Shown here: one piece after another, positions 27,566-36,682 of the stretch | Layout of the letters: the number at the start of each line of letters is the position of its first letter | Numbering within the stretch: the stretch's first letter is position 1 | Source: Sedimenticola_A sp040506895 | GTDB lineage: Bacteria; Pseudomonadota; Gammaproteobacteria; Chromatiales; Chromatiaceae | Length of the DNA: 64,000 nucleotides | NCBI GenBank assembly: GCA_040506895.1 | Contig: JBEVVY010000001.1 | Location: forward strand, 3,395,116-3,459,115 | Direction: 5' to 3' | Position numbers and translations under genes: made by a program | The notes under the pieces: model-generated | Databases searched by the model: none | What the model saw: the letters and a program-made list of their open reading frames with translations, nothing else | What the model was told of the DNA's origin: nothing

Positions 27566-28051
27566 ATGTTCAGGAATTCACGCTCAAAACGCTTCGTTGT
27601 GCCGGTACGGATTGTATTGGCCCTTTTCGCTGGTGTTGTACAAGCGGGTCAACCGGTAAAGGTGCATCCGTACCTCGTAGAGGTATTCACCACGGCTGAT
27701 TCGCCTATAGCCGGTGAGGAGGGCATCAACAAGCAGGCACTTCGTGGGGAAAAAGAATTCCATGTCTATGAACTGGATGGCATCCGGCGTACTGAGGAGA
27801 AGCTGTCCAAAGGCCTTCCGGTCGATCCCGAGCAATCCAAACGAGTCGTTCTGCAACGCTTCCAGCAACTAAGTGAAGAATATCTTACGCGGATGCAACA
27901 CGCCGCGTCGGGCTTGGCGAAGGCGATGCAGTATGGCGTGGATCGCTATCCAGCCATTGTCTTCGATGGCCAGGCAGTAGTATACGGCGTAACCGATGTG
28001 CAAACTGCACTTGCGCATTACCGGGCATGGCGGCGGGAAGGTAAGCGATGA
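27566..28051 (+). CDS. TIGR03757-type ICE protein
   Basis: This 161-residue exported protein has a signal peptide (about 10-27) and a body ending in YPAIVFDGQAVVYGVTDVQTAL. This is the hallmark of TIGR03757, related to TrbC/thioredoxin-like periplasmic T4SS proteins. ATG 27566 begins the signal peptide; the frame is open upstream to 27530 across a hairpin, which argues against the upstream start. The stop overlaps the next start (ATGA). Confidence 0.83.
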   Translation: MFRNSRSKRFVVPVRIVLALFAGVVQAGQPVKVHPYLVEVFTTADSPIAGEEGINKQALRGEKEFHVYELDGIRRTEEKLSKGLPVDPEQSKRVVLQRFQQLSEEYLTRMQHAASGLAKAMQYGVDRYPAIVFDGQAVVYGVTDVQTALAHYRAWRREGKR

Positions 28052-29067
28052 TCCGCCAGCGCTTTCTATCGTTCTGCCTTGTCATTGCGCTATGGATGCC
28101 GGTAACCGGGTTCTCCGGTACGACGACCACACCACAAATCGTGGCCCAGACGACAACGGCAGCATTGTCCTGCATGCGCTGGATGCCAATTGGGATGTGT
28201 TTCTGGTTGCGTTGTTCCTGGACCGGTTGCAGCGTACGTACCTCGATCAAGGTGGGGCATTACAACCCGGATCTGGTGGTCAGTACCTACAACGAGCTGG
28301 GCGGGAATCCGTGGACCGAGATCCGCGCGACCCTGGGTTTGGCGCAGAAGACTGCTGCCACGGGGCTGTTGGGTGCCTTGTTACCGGTGCCGATCGACAG
28401 TGCCGGCAACCGAACAGAAGGAACCTCGGAGCGCGACCACAAGAATCTGGTCTACCGGGAAACTGACGCCATTGGCCATCCGCTGAGCTCGCTGACGGGT
28501 ATCGTTGCTGGTACCGGTTTGTTGTGTCCGTCAGAGACCACTTCTTTCTTTCCCTATTTCCAGTCCGGCCTCGATGCCCTGTCGTGGCGGCAAGAGATCC
28601 CGGAGATCTTTTATCCCGCCAGCCTGATTCCCGGTCTGCGCGAGCTGGGTACCTGGCCCCTCCAGACCTGGGGTGGTGTCTATCCGCGTACCGGCTGGAC
28701 GACACAGGCCGAAGAACCCAAGGCCGCTGCTCTCAATGCCCAGCGAGCAAGTGACATCGTCACGCGTACGGGGCAACCGCACGTCTATGTGCCCGTGACC
28801 GGCTCATCGGTTTCCATGAAGGTTTGGTCACCGGGTCCGTTGATGGAGAAGGACCGCAGCACCGGCACCTGGCAGATGTTATTGCCGCTATCTGAATCGA
28901 GCTGCAACGTCTTTGGCACCAATGATCTTGCTAGCCTGACCGGCTGGGGTGGCGGCCGCGTCGATAGCGAGGGTGACTATGTCTGGAATCTATGGCGGCC
29001 CTACAAGTGCTGTGAGCGCCGGGGTCAGTGGTTTCTGTTTGATATTGACTGGATTGCTTACCCCTGA
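28048..29067 (+). CDS. TIGR03756-type ICE protein (TraU-like)
   Basis: This 339-residue secreted protein has a signal (about 5-25) followed by a cysteine-containing TraU-like body (CMRWMPIGMCFWLRCSWTGC near the start). TraU-family proteins are periplasmic and needed for pilus and mating-pair function in F-type systems; this family is its GI-type counterpart. The several conserved cysteines fit the thioredoxin-like TIGR03759 protein being present. It overlaps both neighbours by one to four bases. Confidence 0.86.
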   Translation: MIRQRFLSFCLVIALWMPVTGFSGTTTTPQIVAQTTTAALSCMRWMPIGMCFWLRCSWTGCSVRTSIKVGHYNPDLVVSTYNELGGNPWTEIRATLGLAQKTAATGLLGALLPVPIDSAGNRTEGTSERDHKNLVYRETDAIGHPLSSLTGIVAGTGLLCPSETTSFFPYFQSGLDALSWRQEIPEIFYPASLIPGLRELGTWPLQTWGGVYPRTGWTTQAEEPKAAALNAQRASDIVTRTGQPHVYVPVTGSSVSMKVWSPGPLMEKDRSTGTWQMLLPLSESSCNVFGTNDLASLTGWGGGRVDSEGDYVWNLWRPYKCCERRGQWFLFDIDWIAYP

Positions 29068-30428
29068 TGAAAACGAACGCTAAACACCCATTCCCTCATC
29101 GACACGCGATCAGCTGGCTGCTGATTGGACTCCTCAGTTTGAATAGCGCGCATGCCATTACCAAGGGGCCGACGGAAGACAGCTTCTGGTATTACGAAAT
29201 CGGTGGGGCAGAGCCGGTATCGGCGCCTGCCAACCCTTCTGTCGTATCCGTTACCCTGGGCGGTTCGGCGCAATTGGGACTGGGCTACAGCTGCGGCAAA
29301 TTCGATCCCGTGGCCGCGGTAACCAATACGCTGAACGACATCGGTGCCGGCATCGACAACATGATGAACGCAATGACGGCCGCGGCGAGCGCCGCGATTG
29401 CCGCACTCCCGGCGCTGATCCTGCAGCGCGCCAATCCAGGCCTCTACGACATGTTCCAGAATGCTTTGCTGCAGGCTGAGGAAACCATGCAACTGGCGAC
29501 CAAGTCCTGCGAGCAGATGGAGGCCGAGATTGCCCAAGGCAAGAATCCCTATGCCGATCTCATCACGCTGTCCAAAGGCAATGACTGGAAACTCCAGATG
29601 GGCGTTGGTGGTAATGATGCGGTAACCGCCAAGGATGCCGTCGAGACCTCTAACGGGGACAACGGCGTGCCCTGGATCGGTGGGCAGGCCGGGGGATCCG
29701 GGCAGCCGGTGCTGGAATTTACCGGCGACATCGTCAAGGCCGGGTACAACATCAATATGAATCGTCCGATCACGACGGCAGGACCGGTGCCTCCTGCATC
29801 GGCCACCCGCCTGACGGAGATCTGGACTACACCTACCGAGGCGCGGAACTGGGTCGTCGATGTGGTCGGTGAAAACATCGTCACGACCTGTGATACCTGC
29901 CGCAAGGACAGTATTCCCGGCACCGGACTGCTGCCAAAGCTCAATCAGGAGGCGACTACCGTCACGGCGGAAATCCAGAACCTGGTCAGTGGAGCAACGC
30001 CCCCGACTCTGGCCAACCTGGACAATATTACTGCCCCGGGTGTGGCCATCACCCGCCAGGTCATCGAAGCGATTCGGGAGATGCCGGCCTCCGAGCAGAG
30101 CCTCATCATGGGCCGGCTGGTATCAGAGATCAGCACGGCCCGCACGGTGGAGAAGGCACTGTACGCCCGCCGTTTGCTACTTTCCGGCCGCCAGGTGCCC
30201 GAGGTCTATGCCACCGAGGTGGCCCGAGAGCACGCGGACAAATCCATCGCCGAGCTGGACAAGGAGATCGAGAACCTGTTGTTCGAGACCCGGGTACGCA
30301 AGGAGGTGGTTTCAGACACGATTGCGACCTTGCTGCAACGCGCCGCGGCCCGTCGGCAGTCGTCCCTGAAAACGCCAGAAGTACCGACCATCGACCCACG
30401 TCCGCTGAGCAATGGCCGTGTCCAATAA
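29067..30428 (+). CDS. TIGR03755-type ICE protein
   Basis: This 453-residue exported protein has a signal peptide (about 11-30, ISWLLIGLLSLNSAHA). Its body matches TIGR03755: FWYYEIGGAEPVSAPANPSV near the start, a Cys pair DTCRKDSIPGTGLLPK, and a long helical C-terminal half (about 290-440). It may fill the position of TraH-like proteins; that role is inferred from gene order only. The ATG overlaps the previous stop by one base. Confidence 0.85.
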   Translation: MKTNAKHPFPHRHAISWLLIGLLSLNSAHAITKGPTEDSFWYYEIGGAEPVSAPANPSVVSVTLGGSAQLGLGYSCGKFDPVAAVTNTLNDIGAGIDNMMNAMTAAASAAIAALPALILQRANPGLYDMFQNALLQAEETMQLATKSCEQMEAEIAQGKNPYADLITLSKGNDWKLQMGVGGNDAVTAKDAVETSNGDNGVPWIGGQAGGSGQPVLEFTGDIVKAGYNINMNRPITTAGPVPPASATRLTEIWTTPTEARNWVVDVVGENIVTTCDTCRKDSIPGTGLLPKLNQEATTVTAEIQNLVSGATPPTLANLDNITAPGVAITRQVIEAIREMPASEQSLIMGRLVSEISTARTVEKALYARRLLLSGRQVPEVYATEVAREHADKSIAELDKEIENLLFETRVRKEVVSDTIATLLQRAAARRQSSLKTPEVPTIDPRPLSNGRVQ

Positions 30429-30795
30429 CGGAATTGCCTTGCGTCGAAGCGGGTTCTTTTTACTGACCCTGCTGGCGTTCGGTCTGGCGCTGGGGGCGGG
30501 TGGCATCCTCTGGCATTCAGTCGAGACAACCTCCGTAGTCACAGTGCAGGCAAGGATCGATGCCTTGAAGCCGCTCCTGACGGGCATCAGGATCTCGCTG
30601 ATTGCCCTGTTGGCGATGGGCTGGCCATGGATCGTGAACGCCCTTCAAGGTTGGGGACGTCTGGATGAGACACAGGCCGCGAATATGCTCGCTGTATGCT
30701 GGCGTATCGTGACTTGGCTCGTCGTGATCGAACTGGTGTTGGGGCAGAACCTGCTCGGTCAGGTGCTGGCCGCACTGCAGGGGAGTGGGGCATGA
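30412..30795 (+). CDS. Small membrane protein of the transfer operon
   Basis: This 127-residue protein has three hydrophobic segments (about 13-33, 55-77 and 92-118). It lies between the TIGR03755 and traG genes, overlapping both, a slot held by an unnamed conserved membrane protein in related elements. No enzymatic motif seen. Probably an inner-membrane component or a partner for TraG. Confidence 0.7.
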   Translation: MAVSNNGIALRRSGFFLLTLLAFGLALGAGGILWHSVETTSVVTVQARIDALKPLLTGIRISLIALLAMGWPWIVNALQGWGRLDETQAANMLAVCWRIVTWLVVIELVLGQNLLGQVLAALQGSGA

Positions 30796-32357
30796 CCGTA
30801 GACAGTTATCTCGAACTCTTCACGACACTGTTCGGCTGGACCTTCTACGGTATTTTGTGGGATGTACTGGTTGGCACCGGTATCGTGTTCCTGCCGTTTC
30901 TCGGCATCCTGATCGACAACTGGCGGGAACCGGCGCAGGGTGGTGAGTTCGGTACCGTCACCGGATTATCGTTGCGGCGCATGGAGCTGGAGCTCTTCAT
31001 CGCACTACTGGTGGTTGTTTTATCCGGTCAACCGGCCGCGTTGACGCCACTGAACGCGGCATCGCTCAACTACACGCCACCACCGACACTGAGCGAACCG
31101 ACACCGCCGACGGCAACCGTGGCGGCACCCCTGAGTACTTACGGTTCCACCGGCTTTACCGGTTCGCCGGCCACGGTGAATATTCCGGTGTGGTGGTATG
31201 CGGTGCTTTCGATGACCTCGGGATTCAATCACGCGGTGGTCGAAGGCCTTCCAAGTGCCGCGGACATGCGTACCTACGAACAACAGGCGCGGCTCGCGAC
31301 CATTGCTGACCCGCGTCTGCGCCAGGAAGTGAGCGACTTCTTCAGCCAGTGCTACATTCCGGCCCGGTCGATGTACCAGTCAGAACGACCCGCCACCGCT
31401 GCGGTGAATGCTCTTCTGACAACGTATGGTCCCGACGATCCGGACTGGATGGGATCGCAGGTCTATCGCAATACGCCGGGCTACTATGACACCCTGCGTG
31501 CTACCACCCAGGTCAGCGGTTGGGCCTACAATGCTGCCCGTGATACCGAATACGATCCTGCGGCTCCACCCACCTGGGGCAGACCTTACTGCAAGCAGTG
31601 GTGGGAGGATGCGTCGGCTGGCCTGCGTGAAAAATTGATCAACGAGGCCGATGCCACATCGGCCGGCTTTTCAGGTCTCGTGGTTGCGATTGCCCCGGCC
31701 CTGGCCAGCGAACAGCAAAATGATGCCGTGGCAAAGACCGTTCTGGCGAATGCACCGCCATCGTGGTCGAACAACGACCTCGTGGCCCACAATTCCGGTA
31801 GTACCGGGTTACTCAGTACGGTAGAGAATGTCGCCAAGGGTGGCCTGGCATCGGGTGGCGTAGTGGCTGCGTCGGCGCTGTTCTCGGTCACCATGACTGC
31901 TGTCCTGCAGGCGCTTCCGATGATGCAGGCCGTGCTCTTGCTCGGCATCTATGCCTTACTGCCCATGATCGTGGTGCTGTCGCGCTATTCCATCTCCATG
32001 ATGGTCATCGGCGCCATGGCTATCTTTACCGTCAAATTCTGGAGCGTGCTCTGGTACCTGGCGTTGTGGGTGGACCAGAACCTCATCCTGTCCATGTACC
32101 CGGATGTGAATGTCTTCCTGCAGATGTTCGCTAATCCCGGTGAGCACGACATCAAGCGCATGCTGCTCAACATGATCACGACCAGCCTCTATCTGGGTTT
32201 GCCGTTGCTCTGGAGCGGAATGATGGCATGGACGGGGTTACATATCGGCCGCTCGATCAATTCGGTACAAGGCGAATTCACACGGCCAGCCCAGGATGCC
32301 GGGAGGCAGGGCGGAGGTATTGGGAAGGCTGTTGCTACTAAAGGGGCGAAGCGATAA
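30792..32357 (+). CDS. traG: TraG N-terminal-domain membrane protein
   Basis: This 521-residue integral membrane protein matches the TraG_N family. Membrane segments lie near residues 10-32, 60-80 and 350-480, around a large polar loop (about 90-330) rich in Tyr and Trp. TraG-N proteins act in mating-pair stabilisation and pilus assembly. ATG 30792 follows GGGAGTGGGG and overlaps the preceding gene by four bases; the longer frame from 30696 is internal to that gene. It is the last recognisable conjugation gene in the window. Confidence 0.85.
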   Translation: MTVDSYLELFTTLFGWTFYGILWDVLVGTGIVFLPFLGILIDNWREPAQGGEFGTVTGLSLRRMELELFIALLVVVLSGQPAALTPLNAASLNYTPPPTLSEPTPPTATVAAPLSTYGSTGFTGSPATVNIPVWWYAVLSMTSGFNHAVVEGLPSAADMRTYEQQARLATIADPRLRQEVSDFFSQCYIPARSMYQSERPATAAVNALLTTYGPDDPDWMGSQVYRNTPGYYDTLRATTQVSGWAYNAARDTEYDPAAPPTWGRPYCKQWWEDASAGLREKLINEADATSAGFSGLVVAIAPALASEQQNDAVAKTVLANAPPSWSNNDLVAHNSGSTGLLSTVENVAKGGLASGGVVAASALFSVTMTAVLQALPMMQAVLLLGIYALLPMIVVLSRYSISMMVIGAMAIFTVKFWSVLWYLALWVDQNLILSMYPDVNVFLQMFANPGEHDIKRMLLNMITTSLYLGLPLLWSGMMAWTGLHIGRSINSVQGEFTRPAQDAGRQGGGIGKAVATKGAKR

Positions 32358-32362
32358 CGGAT

Positions 32363-32614
32363 CTACAAGTCGTCTTCATACCATCCGTACGGATCAGTGC
32401 CGTTATCAAACTTGCGGGTGCGGAAATTATAGTCTCCGGTTAGATCACCGCCTTCAGAATCTGCGTCATCCTCGGATGTAATCGCAGCTTCGGCCAGCAG
32501 GCCGATGAGGCCCATGACAAACAGGCTCGTGGCGCGAACGATTGCCTTCGCGCCAGTCAGTATGCCTCCAAGGCATGCCATGAACACTGTAAAAGCTTTG
32601 CGTTGATCTTCCAT
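32363..32614 (-). CDS. Small hypothetical membrane protein
   Basis: This 83-residue protein on the reverse strand is convergent with traG, five bases away. One or two hydrophobic segments (about 7-45) are followed by a strongly acidic tail (EDDADSEGGD and YGWYEDDL). No family recognised. It is probably the last gene of a short reverse-strand operon led by the HTH gene at 34052. Confidence 0.45.
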   Translation of the reverse strand: MEDQRKAFTVFMACLGGILTGAKAIVRATSLFVMGLIGLLAEAAITSEDDADSEGGDLTGDYNFRTRKFDNGTDPYGWYEDDL

Positions 32615-32669
32615 CTCAATAAATCTCTATCTATCGCATCTCCCATGGTGAACTCCGTGTGCCAACGTT

Positions 32670-33668
32670 TCAGAATTCCCCATCCCGGACCACATTACCT
32701 TTGCTGATTATCTTGACAGTTTTTGGGTGAACCGGTTCGTTGTCCGGCAGCAGTCCTTTGCCTTTCTCAATCACCTTGGCAGCGACACTGGTCAGCTTGC
32801 CTAATGTGTCCGAACCAGCAAGCGCCTTGCTATCGCTATAGTAGTCAAACCAGGGCAGCCCGGCACTCGTGTAATCTTTGGCTGTCGGCGGCGTATGCGG
32901 TGGTTGTCGCCCTGTGATTGCCAGATATTGCTCACTGTTGGCCAGGTGGATGAAGCACCGGAAACCATTGTCCTGATCCCAGGCATCGATGCCGTATTCG
33001 TCCTCGTAGATCTCCTGCCGCATCAAGCCGCCTGGAGCAAGTCCCATATCCGGGGCAGCGGATTCGCATACCCTGCGGCTGAACATCGGCATCTCGAGGT
33101 AGTCCATGTCTGCTTCCACGGTGCGCTCGAAATGTTCGACGTACACGTCATGCTTCATCGGGTAGACGATAATCTGGAGCCCGCCATGTTCAGCCTTACC
33201 GGTAATCTGCTCCTCGGCTGTGAAGCCTTCACCCAACGGCATGGCGACAAACTGCCGTATGAAATCCTCCGAGACGTTGAAACCGTCCAGCCAGGGCTGT
33301 TCCGGAATCACCGCATAGTCCTGCGGATCCGCCGAAAGCCCATTGCTCCAGGGTTCACCGGAAACCGCATTGATCTTGCCGGCGGCAATCTTGATGGCGC
33401 AGGGGTAGTCACCAGAGAAATTGATCCACAGTGCCTCTGACTGATACATGGGTATGAAGACGCCACCATGTGTCCGCCAGGTATCAGGCAAATTGTCTGC
33501 GAAGTCATCCACGTGCTCCACCGGGAAACGGCCCAGGCCCGGGGGGAGGGGGTATTCCCGGTTGTCATCAGGGATCCTCAGGGTGCGCTGGAAGTCGATG
33601 CTACACACCGCTTTCTTGTGGACATCCGGAAACCGGAAGGTCAGTTGGTTGTTCATTAGTTCGATCAT
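32670..33668 (-). CDS. Hypothetical protein, 332 residues
   Basis: The function is not recognised. It is soluble by eye, with no signal peptide or membrane segment. Visible features are an N-terminal beta-rich region (LTFRFPDVHKKAVCSIDFQR), a segment around PWLDGFNVSEDFIRQFVAMPLG, a second around LQIIVYPMKHDVYVEHFERT, and a hydrophobic patch near LPWFDYYSD. GGGGAG upstream of the ATG at 33668 supports the start. It is 33 bases downstream of an XRE regulator on the same strand, so it is likely the effector or cargo product controlled by it. Confidence 0.7.
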   Translation of the reverse strand: MIELMNNQLTFRFPDVHKKAVCSIDFQRTLRIPDDNREYPLPPGLGRFPVEHVDDFADNLPDTWRTHGGVFIPMYQSEALWINFSGDYPCAIKIAAGKINAVSGEPWSNGLSADPQDYAVIPEQPWLDGFNVSEDFIRQFVAMPLGEGFTAEEQITGKAEHGGLQIIVYPMKHDVYVEHFERTVEADMDYLEMPMFSRRVCESAAPDMGLAPGGLMRQEIYEDEYGIDAWDQDNGFRCFIHLANSEQYLAITGRQPPHTPPTAKDYTSAGLPWFDYYSDSKALAGSDTLGKLTSVAAKVIEKGKGLLPDNEPVHPKTVKIISKGNVVRDGEF

Positions 33669-33701
33669 TGTCTTTTCTCCCCTGAGTCAAAAATTCAGGT
33701 G

Positions 33702-34052
33702 TTACCAGTCGCCATCACGGACATCCCGGGCAATACGCAACAGGGCATGATCCGGTGCGGATTTGAGCTGGCGGATCAGGTCAGCGAACAGTTGCGGCCG
33801 CTTGCGAATGATCTCCTGCAAATCCGACGATACCTTCCCGGCCATTGCCAGCAGCACATCCGGGTCTTCGCCAAGCTCCTCGGCCAATGCCCGGATCTTC
33901 GCCTCCGACGGTGGCGCCACATCCCCGCGTTCTATCTTGCTGAGGTAGGCGGGCTCCACACCGATTCGCTGAGCGACCTGCCGGACGGAAAACCGCCGAT
34001 CCTGTGACTTCAGGGCCTCGCGATGTTCACGGATGTATTCTCCGAATGTCAT
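33702..34052 (-). CDS. XRE-family HTH regulator
   Basis: This 116-residue protein has an N-terminal HTH (about 5-65, with FSVRQVAQRIGVEPAYLSKIERGD) and a short helical C-terminus. It starts at the ATG at 34052, directly against its predicted -10 box, so the transcript would be leaderless or nearly so. A GTATA-CTA-TATAC dyad sits on the promoter, pointing to autorepression. It heads a reverse-strand group with the 332- and 83-residue genes. Confidence 0.85.
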   Translation of the reverse strand: MTFGEYIREHREALKSQDRRFSVRQVAQRIGVEPAYLSKIERGDVAPPSEAKIRALAEELGEDPDVLLAMAGKVSSDLQEIIRKRPQLFADLIRQLKSAPDHALLRIARDVRDGDW

Positions 34053-34087
34053 GTATACTATATACTACACATTATTGATTTTGACAA
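34053..34087 (-). promoter_or_regulatory. Promoter and operator of the XRE gene
   Basis: On the reverse strand, -35 TTGTCA (34082-34087) and -10 TATATA (34059-34064) are 17 bp apart. The dyad GTATA-CTA-TATAC (34053-34065) covers the -10 and the predicted transcription start. Confidence 0.65.
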
Positions 34088-34196
34088 TCCGGCGAGATGA
34101 GGGAGTGATTGGGGGCAGGGTGACTTCAATGAGAAATTGCTAGCCTATAGACTCGTCTCATTTAGACAGTAATCGGGTTAATTCGGCATTAATCGG

Positions 34197-34223
34197 TTGA
34201 CATAACGTGCTAAACCGCATAAT
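34197..34223 (+). promoter_or_regulatory. Candidate promoter of the hsd operon
   Basis: -35 TTGACA (34197-34202) and -10 CATAAT (34218-34223), separated by 15 bp, one or two less than ideal. A hairpin (arms 34245-34256 and 34264-34274) lies between it and the first gene and could be an attenuator or leader structure. The flanking sequence repeats TAATCGGNTTAA-like words (34171-34200), possible regulator sites. Confidence 0.45.
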
Positions 34224-34334
34224 TTTCAGTGATTTGGTTCAGACGCCGGAGGCTGGTTTTATTCCAGCGTCGGCAGTTCAAAGAACTAAGACGTTTTGAC
34301 TCATCGTTCGCGAGGATCTTGAGGAATGGTTGAG

Positions 34335-34541
34335 ATGGAAGACCGCTGGCTTTCAATCACCGAGATATGCAAATACCTCGGGGTCAGTAATGACACCGTG
34401 TACAAGTGGATCGACAAGCATGGTATGCCCGCCCACCGCATGGGCCGTCCATGGAAGTTTAAGAAAGATGAAGTGGACGACTGGGTCAAGGCGGGTGGTG
34501 CCGCCGAACCTGCGGAAGCCGACAAGAAAAACAAGGAGTGA
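34335..34541 (+). CDS. Small helix-turn-helix protein (excisionase/AlpA-like)
   Basis: This 68-residue protein has a MerR-like HTH (about 5-50: LSITEICKYLGVSNDTVYKW, then RMGRPWKFKKDEVDDWV) and a charged tail. Excisionase-family HTH proteins often precede hsdM in type I systems, where they are thought to regulate the operon. ATG 34335 has GAGGAA eight bases upstream; ATG 34326 would sit on the ribosome binding site. It ends nine bases before hsdM. Confidence 0.8.
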   Translation: MEDRWLSITEICKYLGVSNDTVYKWIDKHGMPAHRMGRPWKFKKDEVDDWVKAGGAAEPAEADKKNKE

Positions 34542-34550
34542 CGACGGGCA

Positions 34551-36680
34551 ATGAACCATGTGATCCATAACAGCATTGTGAATTTTATTTGGGGCATCGC
34601 CGACGACGTGTTGCGCGATGTCTATGTGCGCGGTAAGTACCGCGATGTGATCCTGCCGATGACGGTTATCCGCCGACTCGATGCGTTGTTGGAGCCAAGC
34701 AAGGAAGCAGTGCTGGCTATGAAAAAGCAACTGGACCAAGCGGGTGTTGCGAATCAGAACGCTGCGCTCTGCCAGTCCTCCGGCGAGGCCTTTTACAACG
34801 TCTCGCCCTTTACGCTTCGAGACCTGAAGAACCGCGCCAAGCAACAGCAGCTAAAGGCCGATTTCGAAGCCTACCTGGACGGCTTCTCACCGAACGTCCA
34901 GGAGATCCTCGACAAGTTCAAATTCCGCAACCAGATCCCGACCTTGATCGAAGCCGACATCCTCGGTTACCTGATCGAGAAGTTTCTCGACGGCCGCATC
35001 AACCTCAGTCCCAAGTCGGTGCAGGACGTGGATGGCAACGAGATTCTTCCGGCGCTCGACAACCACGCCATGGGCACCATCTTCGAGGAGCTGATCCGCC
35101 GATTTAACGAAGAGAACAATGAAGAGGCCGGTGAGCACTTCACGCCCCGCGACGTGGTCAAGCTCATGGCCGATCTGATCTTCCTACCGGTGGCCGACGA
35201 CATCGAATCCGGCACCTACCTCGTCTATGACGGGGCCTGCGGCACCGGCGGCATGCTGACGGTGGCGGAAGAACGTCTGGCGGAGCTGTCTTCAAAGCAC
35301 GGCAAGGAGGTGTCCATCCATCTTTATGGGCAGGAAATAAACGCCGAAACCTACGCAATTACAAAGTCAGACCTGCTTCTCAAAGGCGAAGGAGCCGAGG
35401 CAGAGAACATGACACATGGTTCCACGATCTCTGCAGATGCATTTCCATCGCAGGAGTTTGATTTCATGCTCTCCAATCCGCCCTACGGCAAGAGCTGGAA
35501 GACCGACCTGGAGCGGCTGGGCGGGAAGAGTGATATCAAGGACCCGCGCTTTGTCACGCAGCACGGCGACGACCCGGAATACAAAATGATCACCCGCTCC
35601 TCGGACGGGCAGCTCATGTTCCTGGTCAACAAGCTCTCCAAGATGAAGCACAATACACGCCTCGGAAGCCGCATCGCTGAGGTCCACAACGGCTCGTCGC
35701 TCTTTACAGGGGATGCCGGTCAGGGCGAGAGCAACATCCGCCGCTGGATCATCGAAAACGACTGGCTGGAGGCCATCATCGCCCTGCCGGAGAACATGTT
35801 CTACAACACTGGCATCGCCACCTACATCTGGGTGCTGGCCAACCGTAAGAGCGAGGAACGCCAGGGAAAGGTCCAGCTCATCGACGCCACCGAATGGTTC
35901 GTGCCGCTGCGCCGCAACCTCGGCAAGAAGAACTGTGAGTTCTCCGAAGAACACATCCGCGCCATCAGCGACCTGGTGGTCAATCCGGTCGAAACCGAGA
36001 AATCCAAGATCTTTCCCAACGAGGCCTTCGGCTACTGGAAGGTGACGGTGGACCGACCACTCCGCCTTGCCGTTGACCTGAGTCCAGCCCGGCTGGAGCG
36101 GTTCGAGCGAACCTGCGCCAAGGCCAAGGAAGTGCCACTGGCCAACCTGGCCCGCCGCGTGGCCGAGACACTGGGTGCCGGTCCGCATCTGGATTTCAAC
36201 GCCTTCATGAATACCTGCGACGCCGATGCCGACAAGCATGGCGTTAAGCTCATCGCCAAGCGCAAGAAGCTGCTGCAAAGCGAGCTTTGCGACACCAGCG
36301 AGGAAGCTGCGCCGGTGCTGAAGAAGGTTCACAAGCCTGGCAAGGCGACGCCCGATCCCATCCACGGACTGTTTGAGGCCGAGGTGAACGGCAAGACCTG
36401 CGCGGTCGAGTACGAGCCGGATACCGCCCTGCGTGATAGCGAGCAGGTGCCGTTGCTGGAAGAAGGTGATATCGAAGCGTTCTTCCGGCGGGAGGTGTTG
36501 CCCTATACCCCGGATGCCTGGATCGATCCTGGAAAGACGCAAGTGGGTTACGAAATTTCATTTACGCGGCATTTCTACAAACCCACTCCTATGCGTACTC
36601 TCGATGAAATAAAGTCAGATATATATGCACTTGAGCAGGAAACTGACGGGCTTCTCAAGGATATTTTGGTAGGAGGCTGA
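34551..36680 (+). CDS. hsdM: Type I restriction-modification methyltransferase HsdM
   Basis: This 709-residue adenine-N6 methyltransferase begins with an HsdM N-terminal helical domain (VLRDVYVRGKYRDVILPMTV). The SAM site YDGACGTGG (near residue 226) and the catalytic NPPY in SNPPYGKSW (near 308) follow. The C-terminal 200 residues extend beyond the common length of about 500 and end in a conserved-looking tail (VGYEISFTRHFYKPTPMRTL). With HsdS it methylates, and with HsdR it restricts. Base composition turns more AT-rich in the last 45 codons and stays so into the next gene, hinting at a recombination joint near 36,540. Confidence 0.93.
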   Translation: MNHVIHNSIVNFIWGIADDVLRDVYVRGKYRDVILPMTVIRRLDALLEPSKEAVLAMKKQLDQAGVANQNAALCQSSGEAFYNVSPFTLRDLKNRAKQQQLKADFEAYLDGFSPNVQEILDKFKFRNQIPTLIEADILGYLIEKFLDGRINLSPKSVQDVDGNEILPALDNHAMGTIFEELIRRFNEENNEEAGEHFTPRDVVKLMADLIFLPVADDIESGTYLVYDGACGTGGMLTVAEERLAELSSKHGKEVSIHLYGQEINAETYAITKSDLLLKGEGAEAENMTHGSTISADAFPSQEFDFMLSNPPYGKSWKTDLERLGGKSDIKDPRFVTQHGDDPEYKMITRSSDGQLMFLVNKLSKMKHNTRLGSRIAEVHNGSSLFTGDAGQGESNIRRWIIENDWLEAIIALPENMFYNTGIATYIWVLANRKSEERQGKVQLIDATEWFVPLRRNLGKKNCEFSEEHIRAISDLVVNPVETEKSKIFPNEAFGYWKVTVDRPLRLAVDLSPARLERFERTCAKAKEVPLANLARRVAETLGAGPHLDFNAFMNTCDADADKHGVKLIAKRKKLLQSELCDTSEEAAPVLKKVHKPGKATPDPIHGLFEAEVNGKTCAVEYEPDTALRDSEQVPLLEEGDIEAFFRREVLPYTPDAWIDPGKTQVGYEISFTRHFYKPTPMRTLDEIKSDIYALEQETDGLLKDILVGG

Positions 36681-36682
36681 AA

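Noticed and set aside
35367..36542. 391-residue open frame on the reverse strand
   Set aside because: Antisense to hsdM with no recognised domain and no ribosome binding site; shadow of the GC-rich coding strand.
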